Shown here in pieces: positions 16,195 through 27,810 of a stretch of DNA of 64,000 nucleotides (position 1 is its first letter; each line of letters begins with the position of its first letter). The position numbers and the translations under genes are program-made. Origin of the DNA: Jhaorihella thermophila (lineage in GTDB: Bacteria > Pseudomonadota > Alphaproteobacteria > Rhodobacterales > Rhodobacteraceae). The notes below the pieces were generated by a model. That model searched no databases and had not been told where the DNA came from. It was given only the letters and a program-made list of their open reading frames with translations. The stretch lies in assembly GCF_900108275.1 (NCBI RefSeq), contig NZ_FNVD01000002.1, forward strand, positions 1 through 64,000. Reading direction: 5' to 3'.

Positions 16195-16640
16195 GTCCGG
16201 CCCTCCCGGCTCCATTCATAGCAGATGCGGGGTAGCCCCTCGTCCAGATCGGCCCCGTCCATCCGCCCGGTCAAGACGAAATGATGCCGTTCGTAGAACC
16301 GGCGCGCGCCCGCGTTGGGCTCGTGGACGTGCAGCACCAGCCGCCGCGCCCGGGCCTTGGCAAAGTTCAGCAACACCCGGCCGATACCTGCACCCCGGCT
16401 TTCCTCGGCGACATAGAGCCCGCAGATCTCTTCGCCGTCCCGCATCAGAAAGCCAGCGACGCGCCCGTCCTCCTCGGCCACGGTGACCCAACCACGGTCG
16501 ATCATCGCGCCGCAATAGGCGATGTATTCGACGCCCGACAGTTGCGGCGGCATCCAGTCGGTCGCCTCCTGGAACCGGTGCAGGATCTCTCCGATCCGGC
16601 CCGCGTCGGTCGGGCGGGCGGGGCGCAGCTCGACGGTCAC
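16191..16640 (-). CDS. GNAT-family N-acetyltransferase
   Basis: A 149-residue single-domain GNAT enzyme that would transfer an acetyl group from acetyl-CoA to an amine. GLYVAEESRGAGIGRVLLN (about 77-95) contains the R/QxxGxG/A pyrophosphate-binding motif A. ARRFYERHHFVLTGR (about 118-132) is motif B, with its usual Tyr. The GTG start at 16640 overlaps the ycjX stop (GTGA at 16637-16640) and the stop overlaps the ycjF start, so the three genes are translationally coupled. Its position between ycjX and ycjF suggests it serves the same process. The substrate is unknown. Confidence 0.85.
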   Translation of the reverse strand: MTVELRPARPTDAGRIGEILHRFQEATDWMPPQLSGVEYIAYCGAMIDRGWVTVAEEDGRVAGFLMRDGEEICGLYVAEESRGAGIGRVLLNFAKARARRLVLHVHEPNAGARRFYERHHFVLTGRMDGADLDEGLPRICYEWSREGRT

Positions 16641-18064
16641 AGCCGGTCTCCGATCAGGAACTGGGCGGCGCGGTCCAACCGGATATGCGGCGGCCCCTCG
16701 CCCGGCCTCAGGGTCAGCGGCGCGGGCGCGAAGGACATGAACCGGTAATCGGCATCCAGCCATGACTCGGCCCCCTCGCGCGCCGGCGCCAACAGGCGCG
16801 CGGGATCCTCGGGCAGCTCGCCGGGATAGAATGCGGCGGTTCTGCCCGCGGTCCCGTCGTCGTTCAGCAGCCGCCCGCGCACGCAGGGCAGGTCGCGCCC
16901 GTTGTGGGGGCGCATCTCTTCGGTCGTGGCGCGCAGGGCAGCGATGGCCATGGCGGCGGTTTCGGCGCCGGCGAATTGCGCCCGGTCGCGGGCCTCGCGG
17001 ATCAGCGCCTCCATGATCGCGGTCAGGCGGGGATGCTGGACATGGTGCAGGTGATCGGCCTTGGTGGCGGCAAACAGGATCTTCTCGACCCGCTTGCCGC
17101 GCAAGAGCCGGGTCAGCAACACGTTCCGGCCGGGACGAAAGGCCGACAGGATCTCGGCCAGCGCCCGGCGCATGTCCTCGACCGCCTGCGGGCCGGCATG
17201 GATGGCGCCCAGCGCGTCCACCAGCACCACCTGCCGGTCGATCCGGGCGAAATGGTCGCGGAAGAAGGGTTTGACCACCGCGCGCTTGTAGGCGTCAAAG
17301 CGGCGCTCCATCTCGCGGTGCAGGCTGCCGCGACGGGATGGCCCGGCCACCGACAGCGGCGCAAAGGTCAGCGCGGGCGAACCCTCCAGATCCCCCGGCA
17401 ACAGGAACCGCCCCGGCGTGCAGTCGTGAAACCCCTCGGTGCGCGCCCTGCGCAGACAGGCGGTGAAGCGCCGCGCCAGATCCTGCGCCAGCGGCTCGTC
17501 ATGGGGAGCCTCGGGATCGACGCCCCGCACGCGCGCCACGAAATCCCGCGCCGTGTCCCGCCCTTCGATCCGGGCCATCGTGTCGGCGGCCCAGCGGTCG
17601 TAATTCTGATCCAGCAGCGCCAGGTCCAGCAGCCATTCGCCGGGATAGTCCACGATATCCAGATGGACCGTGCGCGGCCCCTGCAACCCTGCCAACAGAC
17701 CGGCGGGACGCACGCGGAAGGACAGGCGCAATTCGCTGATCGCGCGGGTGCTGTCGGGCCAGCGCGGGTCGGGTCCGGTCAGCGCGGCCAGGTTCGATTC
17801 GTAGTCGAAGCGCGGCACGGTGTCGTCGGGCTGGGGCTGCAGGAACGCCGCCTCGATCCGCGCGTCGCGTTCGGCGGCGAGCCCCGGCATCCGGCCCCGG
17901 TCCAGCAGGTTGGCAACCAGCGAGGTGATGAACACCGTCTTGCCCGATCGCGCAAGCCCCGTCACCCCCAGGCGGATCACCGGCTCGAACAGCGCCTCGG
18001 AGATCCGGTCGCCCGCGCCTTCCACGCCGCGCATCAGGCCATCGGCTATCTGGGATATGACCAC
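16637..18064 (-). CDS. ycjX: YcjX family (DUF463) P-loop NTPase
   Basis: A 475-residue cytosolic or membrane-associated nucleotide-binding protein. Walker [15 protein letters not shown] lies at about 37-50. [13 protein letters not shown] is a G3-like DxxG region. A further conserved block is [26 protein letters not shown], where TKAD is a plausible NKxD-type base-recognition motif. Length matches E. coli YcjX (about 465). Family function is not settled; YcjX is heat-shock associated in E. coli and GTPase-like. It is the first gene of a three-gene coupled operon. ATG 18064 is used, and a later in-frame ATG at 18031 is possible. It is divergent from truA. Confidence 0.88.
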   Translation of the reverse strand: MVISQIADGLMRGVEGAGDRISEALFEPVIRLGVTGLARSGKTVFITSLVANLLDRGRMPGLAAERDARIEAAFLQPQPDDTVPRFDYESNLAALTGPDPRWPDSTRAISELRLSFRVRPAGLLAGLQGPRTVHLDIVDYPGEWLLDLALLDQNYDRWAADTMARIEGRDTARDFVARVRGVDPEAPHDEPLAQDLARRFTACLRRARTEGFHDCTPGRFLLPGDLEGSPALTFAPLSVAGPSRRGSLHREMERRFDAYKRAVVKPFFRDHFARIDRQVVLVDALGAIHAGPQAVEDMRRALAEILSAFRPGRNVLLTRLLRGKRVEKILFAATKADHLHHVQHPRLTAIMEALIREARDRAQFAGAETAAMAIAALRATTEEMRPHNGRDLPCVRGRLLNDDGTAGRTAAFYPGELPEDPARLLAPAREGAESWLDADYRFMSFAPAPLTLRPGEGPPHIRLDRAAQFLIGDRL

Positions 18065-18171
18065 TGTGCTGCCCCGCCTCGTCCTGTTTCCCCCAAGATA
18101 GGCGCCCCCGGCCCACCTTGCCAGCCAAAGCGGACTTGCCGGCGCGTCGCGGCTGCGCTAGGCGGGCAGCC

Positions 18172-18939
18172 ATGCCGCGTTATGCCTTGAAGGTCGAATA
18201 CCAGGGTGCGCCCTTTGCCGGGTGGCAGCGCCAGAAGGATCTGCCCTCGGTCCAGGGGGCGATCGAGGCCGCGCTGGCCCGGCTGGAGCCGCGCGCGCAT
18301 ACCATCGCCGCCGCGGGGCGCACGGATGCGGGGGTGCATGCTCTGGGTCAGGTGGCCCATTGCGACCTGCAAAAGGACTGGGATCCGTTCCGGCTGTCCG
18401 AGGCGCTGAACTACCACCTCAAGCCCCAGCCGGTGGCCATCCTGACCGCCGCGCGGGTGGACGATGACTGGCACGCGCGTTTCTCGGCCATCGAACGGCG
18501 CTACCTGTTCCGCATCCTGATGCGCCGCGCCCCCGCCACCCACGACCGGGGGCAGGTCTGGCAAGTGCCGCACCGGCTGGACATCGCCGCCATGCAGGAG
18601 GCCGCGAAACGGCTGGTGGGGCATCATGACTTCACCACTTTCCGATCCACCATCTGCCAGGCGAAAAGCCCGGTAAAGACGCTGGACGAATTGCGGGTAG
18701 AGGCCGCCGAGGGCCTGTCGGGCCCCGAGGTGCATTTCCACGTCCGCGCCCGCTCCTTTCTGCACAACCAGGTGCGCAGCTTCGTCGGCACGCTGGAACG
18801 GGTCGGCGCGGGGGCATGGACGGCCGATGACGTGCAGGCCGCGCTGGAGGCGCGCAATCGCGCCGCCTGCGGGCCGGTCAGCCCGCCGCAGGGGCTCTAC
18901 CTTGCCGCGGTGAAATACCCCAGGGATCCCTTCGGCTGA
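18172..18939 (+). CDS. truA: tRNA pseudouridine(38-40) synthase TruA
   Basis: A 255-residue enzyme that isomerises uridines 38-40 in the anticodon arm of many tRNAs. [19 protein letters not shown] is a typical TruA N-terminus. [12 protein letters not shown] carries the catalytic Asp52. [13 protein letters not shown] and PPQGLYL near the C-terminus complete the family pattern. I chose ATG 18172 because an earlier in-frame start (18118) would add residues with no family match. It faces ycjX and ends 3 bases before the convergent zinc-ribbon gene. Confidence 0.94.
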   Translation: MPRYALKVEYQGAPFAGWQRQKDLPSVQGAIEAALARLEPRAHTIAAAGRTDAGVHALGQVAHCDLQKDWDPFRLSEALNYHLKPQPVAILTAARVDDDWHARFSAIERRYLFRILMRRAPATHDRGQVWQVPHRLDIAAMQEAAKRLVGHHDFTTFRSTICQAKSPVKTLDELRVEAAEGLSGPEVHFHVRARSFLHNQVRSFVGTLERVGAGAWTADDVQAALEARNRAACGPVSPPQGLYLAAVKYPRDPFG

Positions 18940-18942
18940 CGC

Positions 18943-19746
18943 CTATTGCGGGGCCACCAGGGCGCGGGCCTGATCCTCAAGCCACAGCCGCGCCTGATCG
19001 ACCGCGCCCACATAAGCATCAAGGGCCGGCGCCACCTGCGGCACCGTCCGGGTAATGTCCTGCGCGCGGGAATAGACCAGCAGAAGGATCACGCCGAGCG
19101 CGATCGCCACGGCGAAGCCGCGCAGAAAACCGCTCTTGCGGACTTTCTCTTCGGGCTCGTGCAAATGTTCGCGCAGGGGGCCCAGTTCGGTGCCCGTGGT
19201 CCGCGCGGAGGGCGACTCCAGCGACGAATTGATGTCTTCGATGTCGGGCAGCAGATCGCGTCGCGACCCCGTGTCGGCGGCGGCTCCCGCGGCGGGCGGC
19301 TCTTCGCCGCGCAACCGGGCCTTGCGCGCCTCGGCTTCGCGCGTGCGGCGTTCGGCCTCGTCATCCGCGCCGGATTCCAGCCCCAGATCCGGTTGGGTTT
19401 CAAGCGCCGCGGCCTCTTGCGCGCGCAATCGCGCCTCGCGCTCGGCCTCTTCGCGCAGGATCTCGGAAATGTCCGGCTCGATCGGGCGCTTGCGTGCGGG
19501 CCAGCCTTCATCCGGCATCTCACCGGCTGCTTCTTCGTGTTCCGGTTCGGGTTCACCGTCTTCCTCGACCGGGGCAAGATCCTCCTCTGCGTCCGGCTCG
19601 GGCGGCAAGGCGGCTTCGGGGTGATCGGGATGCACCTGGAACCAGGTGTGGCCGCAATTCGAGCACTGAACGTCCCGCCCTTCGGGCGGGATTACCTCGT
19701 CCGGCACTTCATATTGCGCGTCGCAATTCGGACATGTCAGCCGCAT
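18943..19746 (-). CDS. Zinc-ribbon (MJ0042-type) single-pass membrane protein
   Basis: A 267-residue protein. An N-terminal zinc ribbon has two CxxC knuckles (MRLTCPNCDAQYEVPDE, then QCSNCGHTWF, within 1-40). A long acidic, Glu/Pro/Ala-rich low-complexity region (about 45-185) follows. One transmembrane helix (FLRGFAVAIALGVILLLVYS, about 208-227) precedes a short helical tail. This architecture is common and uncharacterised in alphaproteobacteria. It is divergent from ftsE, with a good promoter at 19798-19825. The ribbon would sit in the cytoplasm and the tail in the periplasm. A role in regulation or scaffolding is only a guess. Confidence 0.8.
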   Translation of the reverse strand: MRLTCPNCDAQYEVPDEVIPPEGRDVQCSNCGHTWFQVHPDHPEAALPPEPDAEEDLAPVEEDGEPEPEHEEAAGEMPDEGWPARKRPIEPDISEILREEAEREARLRAQEAAALETQPDLGLESGADDEAERRTREAEARKARLRGEEPPAAGAAADTGSRRDLLPDIEDINSSLESPSARTTGTELGPLREHLHEPEEKVRKSGFLRGFAVAIALGVILLLVYSRAQDITRTVPQVAPALDAYVGAVDQARLWLEDQARALVAPQ

Positions 19747-19797
19747 TCTGCCCCTCCTGAGCCTTGCCCCGTACCGGCCACGGCAATTTTTTTCGCG

Positions 19798-19825
19798 ATC
19801 ATAGGCTTTTAGCGCCGGATCGCAA
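19798..19825 (-). promoter_or_regulatory. Promoter of the zinc-ribbon gene
   Basis: On the minus strand TTGCGA (19825-19820), a 16-base spacer, then TATGAT (19803-19798). It lies about 50 bases before the start codon at 19746. Confidence 0.6.
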
Positions 19826-19935
19826 AGCCGGAATTTGTTTGCGCCCGAAGCCGTGACCAGTCTGCCGCTACTGCGCAGGCATTGAAACCGGGAACGATCC
19901 GGGGCACAAGAGGCGCAATCACCCGGGGAAGAGCC

Positions 19936-20613
19936 GTGATCGAGCTGGACAACGTCAACTACAGCTATGGCGGAGCCGAATTGCTGCGCGGCGTGTCGGT
20001 GCAACTGGCGCCGGGGACATTCCACTTTCTGACCGGCCCGTCCGGCGCGGGCAAGACCACGCTGATCCGGCTGTGCTATGGCGCGCTCCGCCCCACGGCA
20101 GGGCAGGTTCGTGTGTTCGATACCGACATGACCCGGCTGGATCGGGACCAGATGGCGATGATCCGCCGCCGTATCGGGGTGGTGCATCAGGACTGCCAGT
20201 TCCTGGATCACCTGCCGGTGGCCGACAACATCGCGCTGCCGCTGATCGTGTCGGGACGGGACGTCGCGGCCGAGGCGGGCAACCTCGCCGAGCTGATGAA
20301 ATGGGTGGGGCTGGGCGCGCGCGCCGACGCGCTTCCGCCCGAACTGTCGGGTGGCGAACGCCAGCGCGCGGCCCTGGCGCGGGCGGTCATCATGTCGCCG
20401 GACGTGATCCTGGCCGACGAACCCACCGGCAACGTGGACTGGGACATGTCGCAGCGGCTCCTGCAGCTCTTGGTCGAACTGAACCGGATGGGCAAGACGA
20501 TCCTCGTGGCCAGCCATGACCTGGCCCTGATTCGCGCGGCCAAGAACCAGGTGCAGGCCCGGGTTCTGCGGATCTCGAACAAGACACTGCAACTTGCGGG
20601 GGCGGACCTGTGA
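19936..20613 (+). CDS. ftsE: Cell-division ATP-binding protein FtsE
   Basis: A 225-residue ABC ATPase that, with FtsX, couples the divisome to periplasmic peptidoglycan hydrolases. MIELDNVNYSYGG is the FtsE-type start. Walker A GPSGAGKT is at 34-41, the signature LSGGERQR at about 137, and Walker B ILADEPTGNVD at about 158. I chose GTG 19936 rather than an upstream start because it gives the normal FtsE N-terminus. Its stop overlaps the ftsX GTG (20610-20613), and ftsX overlaps plsC, giving a coupled three-gene operon. Confidence 0.93.
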   Translation: MIELDNVNYSYGGAELLRGVSVQLAPGTFHFLTGPSGAGKTTLIRLCYGALRPTAGQVRVFDTDMTRLDRDQMAMIRRRIGVVHQDCQFLDHLPVADNIALPLIVSGRDVAAEAGNLAELMKWVGLGARADALPPELSGGERQRAALARAVIMSPDVILADEPTGNVDWDMSQRLLQLLVELNRMGKTILVASHDLALIRAAKNQVQARVLRISNKTLQLAGADL

Positions 20614-21509
20614 AACGCGGAACTATACGCACGTTCCTGCTGGGGGACGCGCAGGCGGGCCGGATCGTCCCGCCCAGCGGACACACGGCGCACCTGACCC
20701 TTTTCGTATCCGCCGCAATGGCCTTTCTCGCCGTGTTCGCGCTGGCCCTGTCGCTGGCGGCCGGGCGGCTTGCGGACCGGTGGTCGTCGGAACTGGCCCG
20801 CAGCGCCACGCTGCGCATCAATGCCCCGGCCGACCAGCGGGCGGCCCAGACCGAAGTCGCGTTGAAGATCCTGCGCCAGACCCCCGGCGTGGCCAGCGCC
20901 CGCGCGCTGACCCAGGAAGAGCAGGCCGCCCTGCTGGCACCGTGGTTCGGCACCGACCTGCGGCTGGACGACCTGCCGGTGCCGCAACTGATCGAAGTGA
21001 CCGAGGGCGAACCCGGCTATGACGCCGCCGGTCTGCGCCTGCGGCTGGCGGCGGCGGTGCCGGGCGCGGTGCTCGACGACCACACCCGCTGGCGCAGGCC
21101 CCTCGTGCAGGCCGCCAACAGTCTGCGTCGGCTGGGCTGGATCTCGATCGCGCTGATCGGCGGTGCGACGGCGGCGATGATCACGCTGGCCGCCAGCGCG
21201 GCGCTGTCGGCCAATGCCCGCGTGATAGAGGTACTTCGCCTTGTCGGCGCCCGCGACGTCTATATCGCCGGGGCCTTCGTGCGGCGGTTCACCCTGCGCA
21301 CCCTGATCGGCGCCACCGCCGGGGTCGGCTTCGGCATGGCCGGCGTGCTTCTGCTGCCCGAGAGCTCACCCGAGGGCGGCTTTCTCACCGGGCTCGGCTT
21401 CCAGGGCTTCGGCTGGCTCGCACCGATCCTGATCCCGCCCATGGGCGCGCTGGTCGCGTTTCTCGCCACCTGGGCCGCCGCCCGCCGCCGCCTGAAGGAG
21501 CTTGCCTGA
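20610..21509 (+). CDS. ftsX: Cell-division protein FtsX (permease-like)
   Basis: A 299-residue membrane partner of FtsE with the FtsX topology. A cytosolic N-terminus is followed by TM1 (about 25-52), a periplasmic domain (about 53-165) that in known FtsX proteins activates amidases, and three further helices (about 172-195, 220-250, 270-292). SLRRLGWISIALIGGATAAMITLAAS is the start of the FtsX-type C-terminal domain. It is translated from GTG 20610 overlapping ftsE. Sequence in the periplasmic loop is divergent, as usual for the family. Confidence 0.9.
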   Translation: MKRGTIRTFLLGDAQAGRIVPPSGHTAHLTLFVSAAMAFLAVFALALSLAAGRLADRWSSELARSATLRINAPADQRAAQTEVALKILRQTPGVASARALTQEEQAALLAPWFGTDLRLDDLPVPQLIEVTEGEPGYDAAGLRLRLAAAVPGAVLDDHTRWRRPLVQAANSLRRLGWISIALIGGATAAMITLAASAALSANARVIEVLRLVGARDVYIAGAFVRRFTLRTLIGATAGVGFGMAGVLLLPESSPEGGFLTGLGFQGFGWLAPILIPPMGALVAFLATWAAARRRLKELA

Positions 21510-22291
21510 TGCGCGACACGATCCAGTGGCTGCGGTCCCTTGCCTTCGTGATCCAGGTCTACCTGGCGATGGCGGTGCTGGGACTGCTGTTCTCGCCCTG
21601 GGCGCTGGTGTCGCGCCGGGGCGCGCTGGTGGCCTGCAAACTCTATTGCCGCTGGGCCTTGTGGACCGCCCGCTGGATGGTTGGGATCCGATCCGAACTG
21701 CGCGGCAACGTCCCCCACGACGAGGTGATGATCGCGGCCAAGCACCAGTCCTTTCTGGACATCCTCATCATTTTCGACGCCGTTCCCCACCCCAAATTCA
21801 TCATGAAGCGCGAACTTCTGTGGACGCCCTTCATCGGCATCTATGCGAAACGGCTGGGCTGCATCCCGGTGGACCGCGGCAAGCGGGGCCGCGCGGTTGC
21901 CAAGCTGGTGCAGGACGTCGCGCGGGAATTCCGCGAACCGGGACAGCTGATCATCTATCCCCAGGGGACGCGCGTGCCGCCGGGCGAATACCGCCCCTAC
22001 AAGATCGGCCCCGCGATCCTCTACGCGAATCTGAAACAGCCCTGCGTCCCGGCGGCAACCAATGTCGGCCTGTTCTGGCCCAAGAAGGGCATCATGCGCC
22101 GTCCCGGCCGGGCGGTCGTCGAGTTCCTCGATCCGATCGCACCGGGCATGGACCGCAACGCATTCATGCGCGAAATCGAAATCCGGATCGAAACCCGGTC
22201 CAACGCGCTGATGCGCGAAGCCGGCTTCGATCCGGAAACCCGCCAATGGAAGACACCGACGCCGGGCGGGGGAAGAACCGCGGCCGACTGA
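21509..22291 (+). CDS. plsC: 1-acyl-sn-glycerol-3-phosphate acyltransferase
   Basis: A 260-residue membrane-bound acyltransferase that makes phosphatidic acid from lysophosphatidic acid. An N-terminal hydrophobic segment (about 10-35) is followed by the catalytic H79-x4-D84 motif (KHQSFLD), a substrate-binding FIGIYAKRLGCIPVDRG block, and YPQGTR (about 150). The ATG shares its A with the ftsX stop (TGATG). The ftsE-ftsX-plsC order is a known alphaproteobacterial arrangement. Downstream lies repeat copy E, so the operon likely ends here. Confidence 0.92.
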   Translation: MRDTIQWLRSLAFVIQVYLAMAVLGLLFSPWALVSRRGALVACKLYCRWALWTARWMVGIRSELRGNVPHDEVMIAAKHQSFLDILIIFDAVPHPKFIMKRELLWTPFIGIYAKRLGCIPVDRGKRGRAVAKLVQDVAREFREPGQLIIYPQGTRVPPGEYRPYKIGPAILYANLKQPCVPAATNVGLFWPKKGIMRRPGRAVVEFLDPIAPGMDRNAFMREIEIRIETRSNALMREAGFDPETRQWKTPTPGGGRTAAD

Positions 22292-22323
22292 CCCGCCCGA
22301 GTTGCCCCCGGCACGAACCCCCT

Positions 22324-22404
22324 CTTCATCTTGCCACAAATACTCCGGGGGAGCGCGAGGGGGCAGCGCCCCCTCGCCTCGGTCGGATCGGCACAGCCGA
22401 TCCG
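22324..22404 (+). repeat. Interspersed repeat copy E (long form, tail type 2, double hairpin)
   Basis: CTTCATCTTGCCACAAATACTCCGGGGGAGC-type tail, then stem 1 (GCGAGGGGGC at 22355-22364, loop AGC, GCCCCCTCGC at 22368-22377), then stem 2 (CGGATCGGC, loop ACA, GCCGATCCG at 22384-22404). It lies just after plsC and before the convergent lectin gene. Confidence 0.9.
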
Positions 22405-22448
22405 AACCCGCAAACCGCCCCGAACGCCTGCCCTCTACACGTCGGCCT

Positions 22449-22796
22449 CTACACGTCCCAGTCGTTGTCGTCGGCCAGTTCCCCGATCGCCATCCAGGCC
22501 ACACGCAGCCGCGCCACGCGGGTATCCGCCCAGGTGCGGAACACGATCTCGAACCGCTGCGGCGTGATGTTTTCCGCCACCAGTTCCGCGCGAATGGGCG
22601 CGCCCATGTCCACATCCCACAGCGACACGGACAACTGAACAACTGGCTCCTTGCGAAAAGCCTGCGTGAACCAGACGGCCTTGCGCCGCTCGCGCAGGCC
22701 GGTGCCCGTCCACATCTCGCCACCGGTTTCGAAATCCGAAAACAGGGCGACATCCCCTTGGTCGATCCCGGTCAGATGGCTTCTCAAATGCTTCAT
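22449..22796 (-). CDS. Small H-type lectin domain protein
   Basis: A 115-residue protein that is almost entirely an H-type lectin domain. WFTQAFRKEPVVQLSVSLWDVD (about 42-63) has the AF-x2-PVVQLSVS pattern of the family, and FEIVFRTWADTRVARLRVAWMAIG (about 82-105) is the second characteristic strand block. In eukaryotes such domains (Helix pomatia agglutinin, discoidin C-terminus) bind N-acetylgalactosamine as trimers. Bacterial single-domain copies are uncharacterised. No signal peptide is visible, so the protein may be cytosolic or exported by another route. It is encoded alone downstream of, and opposite to, plsC. Confidence 0.65.
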   Translation of the reverse strand: MKHLRSHLTGIDQGDVALFSDFETGGEMWTGTGLRERRKAVWFTQAFRKEPVVQLSVSLWDVDMGAPIRAELVAENITPQRFEIVFRTWADTRVARLRVAWMAIGELADDNDWDV

Positions 22797-22880
22797 TGCC
22801 CGCTGCTCTCCGCCTCAGCCGCCTTCCCCGTTATCCATCCTCTATGGGGATGCAATTCGGCAACAGGATGAAAGAAACAC

Positions 22881-22904
22881 GGCCGGCCCCGAAAGGAACC
22901 GGCC
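22881..22904 (-). terminator. Terminator after the atp operon
   Basis: On the minus strand GGCCGGTTCC and GGGGCCGGCC pair (10 bp with two G-U pairs, loop TTTC), followed by GTGTTTCTTTC. It lies about 35 bases after the atpC stop. Confidence 0.65.
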
Positions 22905-22936
22905 ACTTTCATTTCAACACGAAACACGCGTGGAAA

Positions 22937-23374
22937 TCAGCCCGGCGCCATCCCGCTTCCCAGGTTGATCCGGTCCCCGAGCGCCTCCATGTCCGCCAAA
23001 AGCTTCGCCGCCTCGTCCACGAGGTTGGGCTGCTCGCCCTGGGCAAGCTGCGCTTCCTCGTATTTGGCGCGCGCCTCGGCAACCATCTCGTCCAGATGCT
23101 CGCGGGTCACCTCGTCCACCGGAATGGCGCGTTCGGCCAGAACCGAGGCGCTGTCGGCCCGGATCTCGGCAAAGCCGCTGTTCACGACGAATTCGCGCGT
23201 CCCCTCCGGCCCTTCGACCCGAAGAACGCCGGGACGCAGGGTGGTGATGACCGGCGCATGGTCGGGCATCACCGTCATGTCCCCCTCGGCGCCGGGGATC
23301 AGGACCGCGCTGGCCTGGAGCGAAGCAAGGCTCCGCTCCGGGCTGACGAGGTCGAATTGCATGGTATCAGCCAT
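22937..23374 (-). CDS. atpC: F1 ATP synthase subunit epsilon
   Basis: A 145-residue central-stalk subunit. The N-terminal beta-sandwich ([14 protein letters not shown] to about residue 90, with [22 protein letters not shown] split by turns) is followed by a two-helix C-terminal domain that can inhibit ATP hydrolysis. It is the last gene of atpHAGDC, 13 bases after atpD. ATG 23374 has a GGAG at suitable distance; an internal ATG (23362, MQFDL) is an alternative and would match some homologues. A terminator follows. Confidence 0.93.
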   Translation of the reverse strand: MADTMQFDLVSPERSLASLQASAVLIPGAEGDMTVMPDHAPVITTLRPGVLRVEGPEGTREFVVNSGFAEIRADSASVLAERAIPVDEVTREHLDEMVAEARAKYEEAQLAQGEQPNLVDEAAKLLADMEALGDRINLGSGMAPG

Positions 23375-23387
23375 CCCGGACCACTCC

Positions 23388-25698
<2,311 letters not shown>

Positions 25699-25710
25699 CG
25701 TCAGAACCCC

Positions 25711-27249
25711 TTACGCGAAATCGGCGGCGTATTCGTCGATGACTGCCTTCACCTTTTCCTCGGCCTCACCGGCGATCTTGGGATCTTCGGTGGTGATCCA
25801 GTCCAGCAGATCCTGGTGCTTGGCGCGCAGATGCGCCACCAGGCCGCGCTCGAACCGGCCGACATCCTTGACCTCGATCTTGTCGAGGTACCCCTTGATG
25901 CCCGAGTAGATCACGCAGACGATTTCGGCGTTGGTCAGAGGCGAATACTGCGGCTGCTTCATCAGCTCGGTCAGGCGGGCACCGCGGTTCAGCAGGCGCT
26001 GGGTCGCGGCGTCGAGGTCCGAACCGAACTGGGCAAAGGCGGCCATCTCGCGATACTGCGCCAGTTCCAGCTTCACCGAGCCGGCGACCGACTTCATCGC
26101 GCTGGTCTGGGCCGACGAGCCCACGCGCGACACCGACAGACCGGTGTTCACGGCCGGGCGGATACCCTGGTAGAACAGTTCGGTTTCCAGGAAGATCTGG
26201 CCGTCGGTGATCGAGATCACGTTGGTCGGGATAAAGGCCGACACGTCGCCGCCCTGGGTTTCGATGATCGGCAGCGCGGTCAGCGAGCCGGCGCCGTGAT
26301 CCTCGTTCAGCTTGGCCGACCGCTCCAGCAGGCGCGAGTGCAGGTAGAACACGTCGCCCGGATAGGCTTCGCGCCCCGGCGGACGGCGCAGCAGCAGCGA
26401 CATCTGGCGATAGGCCACGGCCTGCTTGGACAGGTCATCATAGATGATCAGCGCGTGACGGCCATTGTCGCGGAAATATTCCGCCATCGCGGTTGCCGAA
26501 TAGGGCGCCAGGAACTGCATCGGGGCGGGGTCGGACGCGGTCGCGGCCACGACGATCGAGTATTCCATCGCGCCCGTTTCTTCCAGCTTCTTCACCAGCT
26601 GCGCGACGGTGGACCGCTTCTGGCCCACGGCGACATAGACGCAGTAGAGCTTCTTGCTCTCGTCGTCGCCTGCGGCGTCGTTGTAGACCTTCTGGTTCAG
26701 CATCGCGTCCAGCGCCACGGCGGTCTTGCCGGTCTGCCGGTCGCCGATGATGAGCTCCCGCTGGCCGCGGCCGATCGGGATCATGGCGTCCACCGATTTC
26801 AGGCCGGTGGCCATCGGCTCGTGCACCGATTTGCGCGGGATGATGCCGGGGGCCTTGACGTCGGCCACGCGGCGCTCGGCCGCGGCGATCGGGCCCTTGC
26901 CGTCCAGCGGGTTGCCCAGAGCGTCAACCACGCGGCCCAGCAGCGCGTCGCCGGCGGGCACGTCCACGATCGAGTTGGTGCGCTTGACGGTGTCGCCTTC
27001 CTTGATGTCCCGGTCCGAACCGAAGATCACGACGCCGACATTGTCGGTTTCCAGGTTCAGCGCCATGCCCATGATGCCGCCGGGGAATTCGACCATCTCG
27101 CCGGCCTGCACGTTGTCGAGGCCGTAAACACGGGCGATGCCGTCCCCGACGCTCAGCACGCGACCGATCTCGGCGACTTCGGCTTCCTGGCCGAAGTTCT
27201 TGATCTGGTCCTTCAGGATTGCAGAAATCTCTGCGGCTTGGATACCCAT
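25711..27249 (-). CDS. atpA: F1 ATP synthase subunit alpha
   Basis: A 512-residue non-catalytic nucleotide-binding subunit of F1. P-loop [13 protein letters not shown] (about 170-182), [33 protein letters not shown], and the [12 protein letters not shown] region with the catalytic Arg finger are all present. The ATG (27249) directly follows the atpH stop (TAA immediately before ATG), implying translational coupling. Alphaproteobacteria keep the Fo genes (atpIBEF) elsewhere, which agrees with their absence here. Confidence 0.97.
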   Translation of the reverse strand: MGIQAAEISAILKDQIKNFGQEAEVAEIGRVLSVGDGIARVYGLDNVQAGEMVEFPGGIMGMALNLETDNVGVVIFGSDRDIKEGDTVKRTNSIVDVPAGDALLGRVVDALGNPLDGKGPIAAAERRVADVKAPGIIPRKSVHEPMATGLKSVDAMIPIGRGQRELIIGDRQTGKTAVALDAMLNQKVYNDAAGDDESKKLYCVYVAVGQKRSTVAQLVKKLEETGAMEYSIVVAATASDPAPMQFLAPYSATAMAEYFRDNGRHALIIYDDLSKQAVAYRQMSLLLRRPPGREAYPGDVFYLHSRLLERSAKLNEDHGAGSLTALPIIETQGGDVSAFIPTNVISITDGQIFLETELFYQGIRPAVNTGLSVSRVGSSAQTSAMKSVAGSVKLELAQYREMAAFAQFGSDLDAATQRLLNRGARLTELMKQPQYSPLTNAEIVCVIYSGIKGYLDKIEVKDVGRFERGLVAHLRAKHQDLLDWITTEDPKIAGEAEEKVKAVIDEYAADFA

Positions 27250-27810
27250 TTATCCGACCTCTTTCATTGCATTCTGGAGGGAGTTGAGCTTCGAGCGGAT
27301 CGAGGTGTCGATCATTTTCGAGCCCACCTTGACGACAAGACCGCCAATGAGGCTTTCATCGACGGTCGTATTCACGTTAACGGTCTTGCCCACGCGCTCG
27401 GTCAGCACCTTGGCAAGCTTTTCGGTCTGCGCCTTGGTCAGCGGCTTGGCGGTCACCACGTCGGCAGTCACCTCGTTGCGCGCCTCGGCCAGTTTCGCGC
27501 GCAGCGCCGCGATCAGCTGCGGCACCACGAACAGCCGGCGCTTTTCGGCCATCAGGGCCAGCGCATTCTTCATCACCGGGGTCAGGCCCATCTTGTCGGC
27601 GATGGCGACGATCGCGGCCTCCTGTTCGCTGCGCGAAATCAGCGGCGACTGGATCAGGGTGCGCAGATCGGCGCTTTCGGCCAGGGCGGCACCCAGATCG
27701 TTGATGCTTTTTTCCAGACCGTCGAGGTCGTTGTTCTCTTGCGCGATCTCGAAGATCGCGGTGGCATAGCGCTCGGCGATGCCTGCGGAGATCGAAGCTG
27801 GTTCGGACAC
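27250..27810 (-). CDS. atpH: F1 ATP synthase subunit delta (OSCP)
   Basis: A 186-residue peripheral-stalk subunit that joins F1 to the b subunits. SAGIAERYATAIFEIAQE starts the six-helix N-terminal domain. The C-terminal part has SLIGGLVVKVGSKMIDTSIRSKL, the typical OSCP ending. I chose GTG 27810 (giving MSEPASIS, common in Rhodobacterales) because AAGGGTGG sits at good spacing; a GTG two codons upstream (27816) is the alternative. First gene of atpHAGDC. Confidence 0.93.
   Translation of the reverse strand: MSEPASISAGIAERYATAIFEIAQENNDLDGLEKSINDLGAALAESADLRTLIQSPLISRSEQEAAIVAIADKMGLTPVMKNALALMAEKRRLFVVPQLIAALRAKLAEARNEVTADVVTAKPLTKAQTEKLAKVLTERVGKTVNVNTTVDESLIGGLVVKVGSKMIDTSIRSKLNSLQNAMKEVG

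Noticed and set aside
11911-16221. A 1436-codon open frame on the plus strand opposite ileS and ycjF
   Set aside because: It is antisense to ileS, whose motifs are unmistakable. Its translation is rich in His/Arg/Gln/Pro with no domain pattern, as expected for the complement of GC-rich coding DNA.
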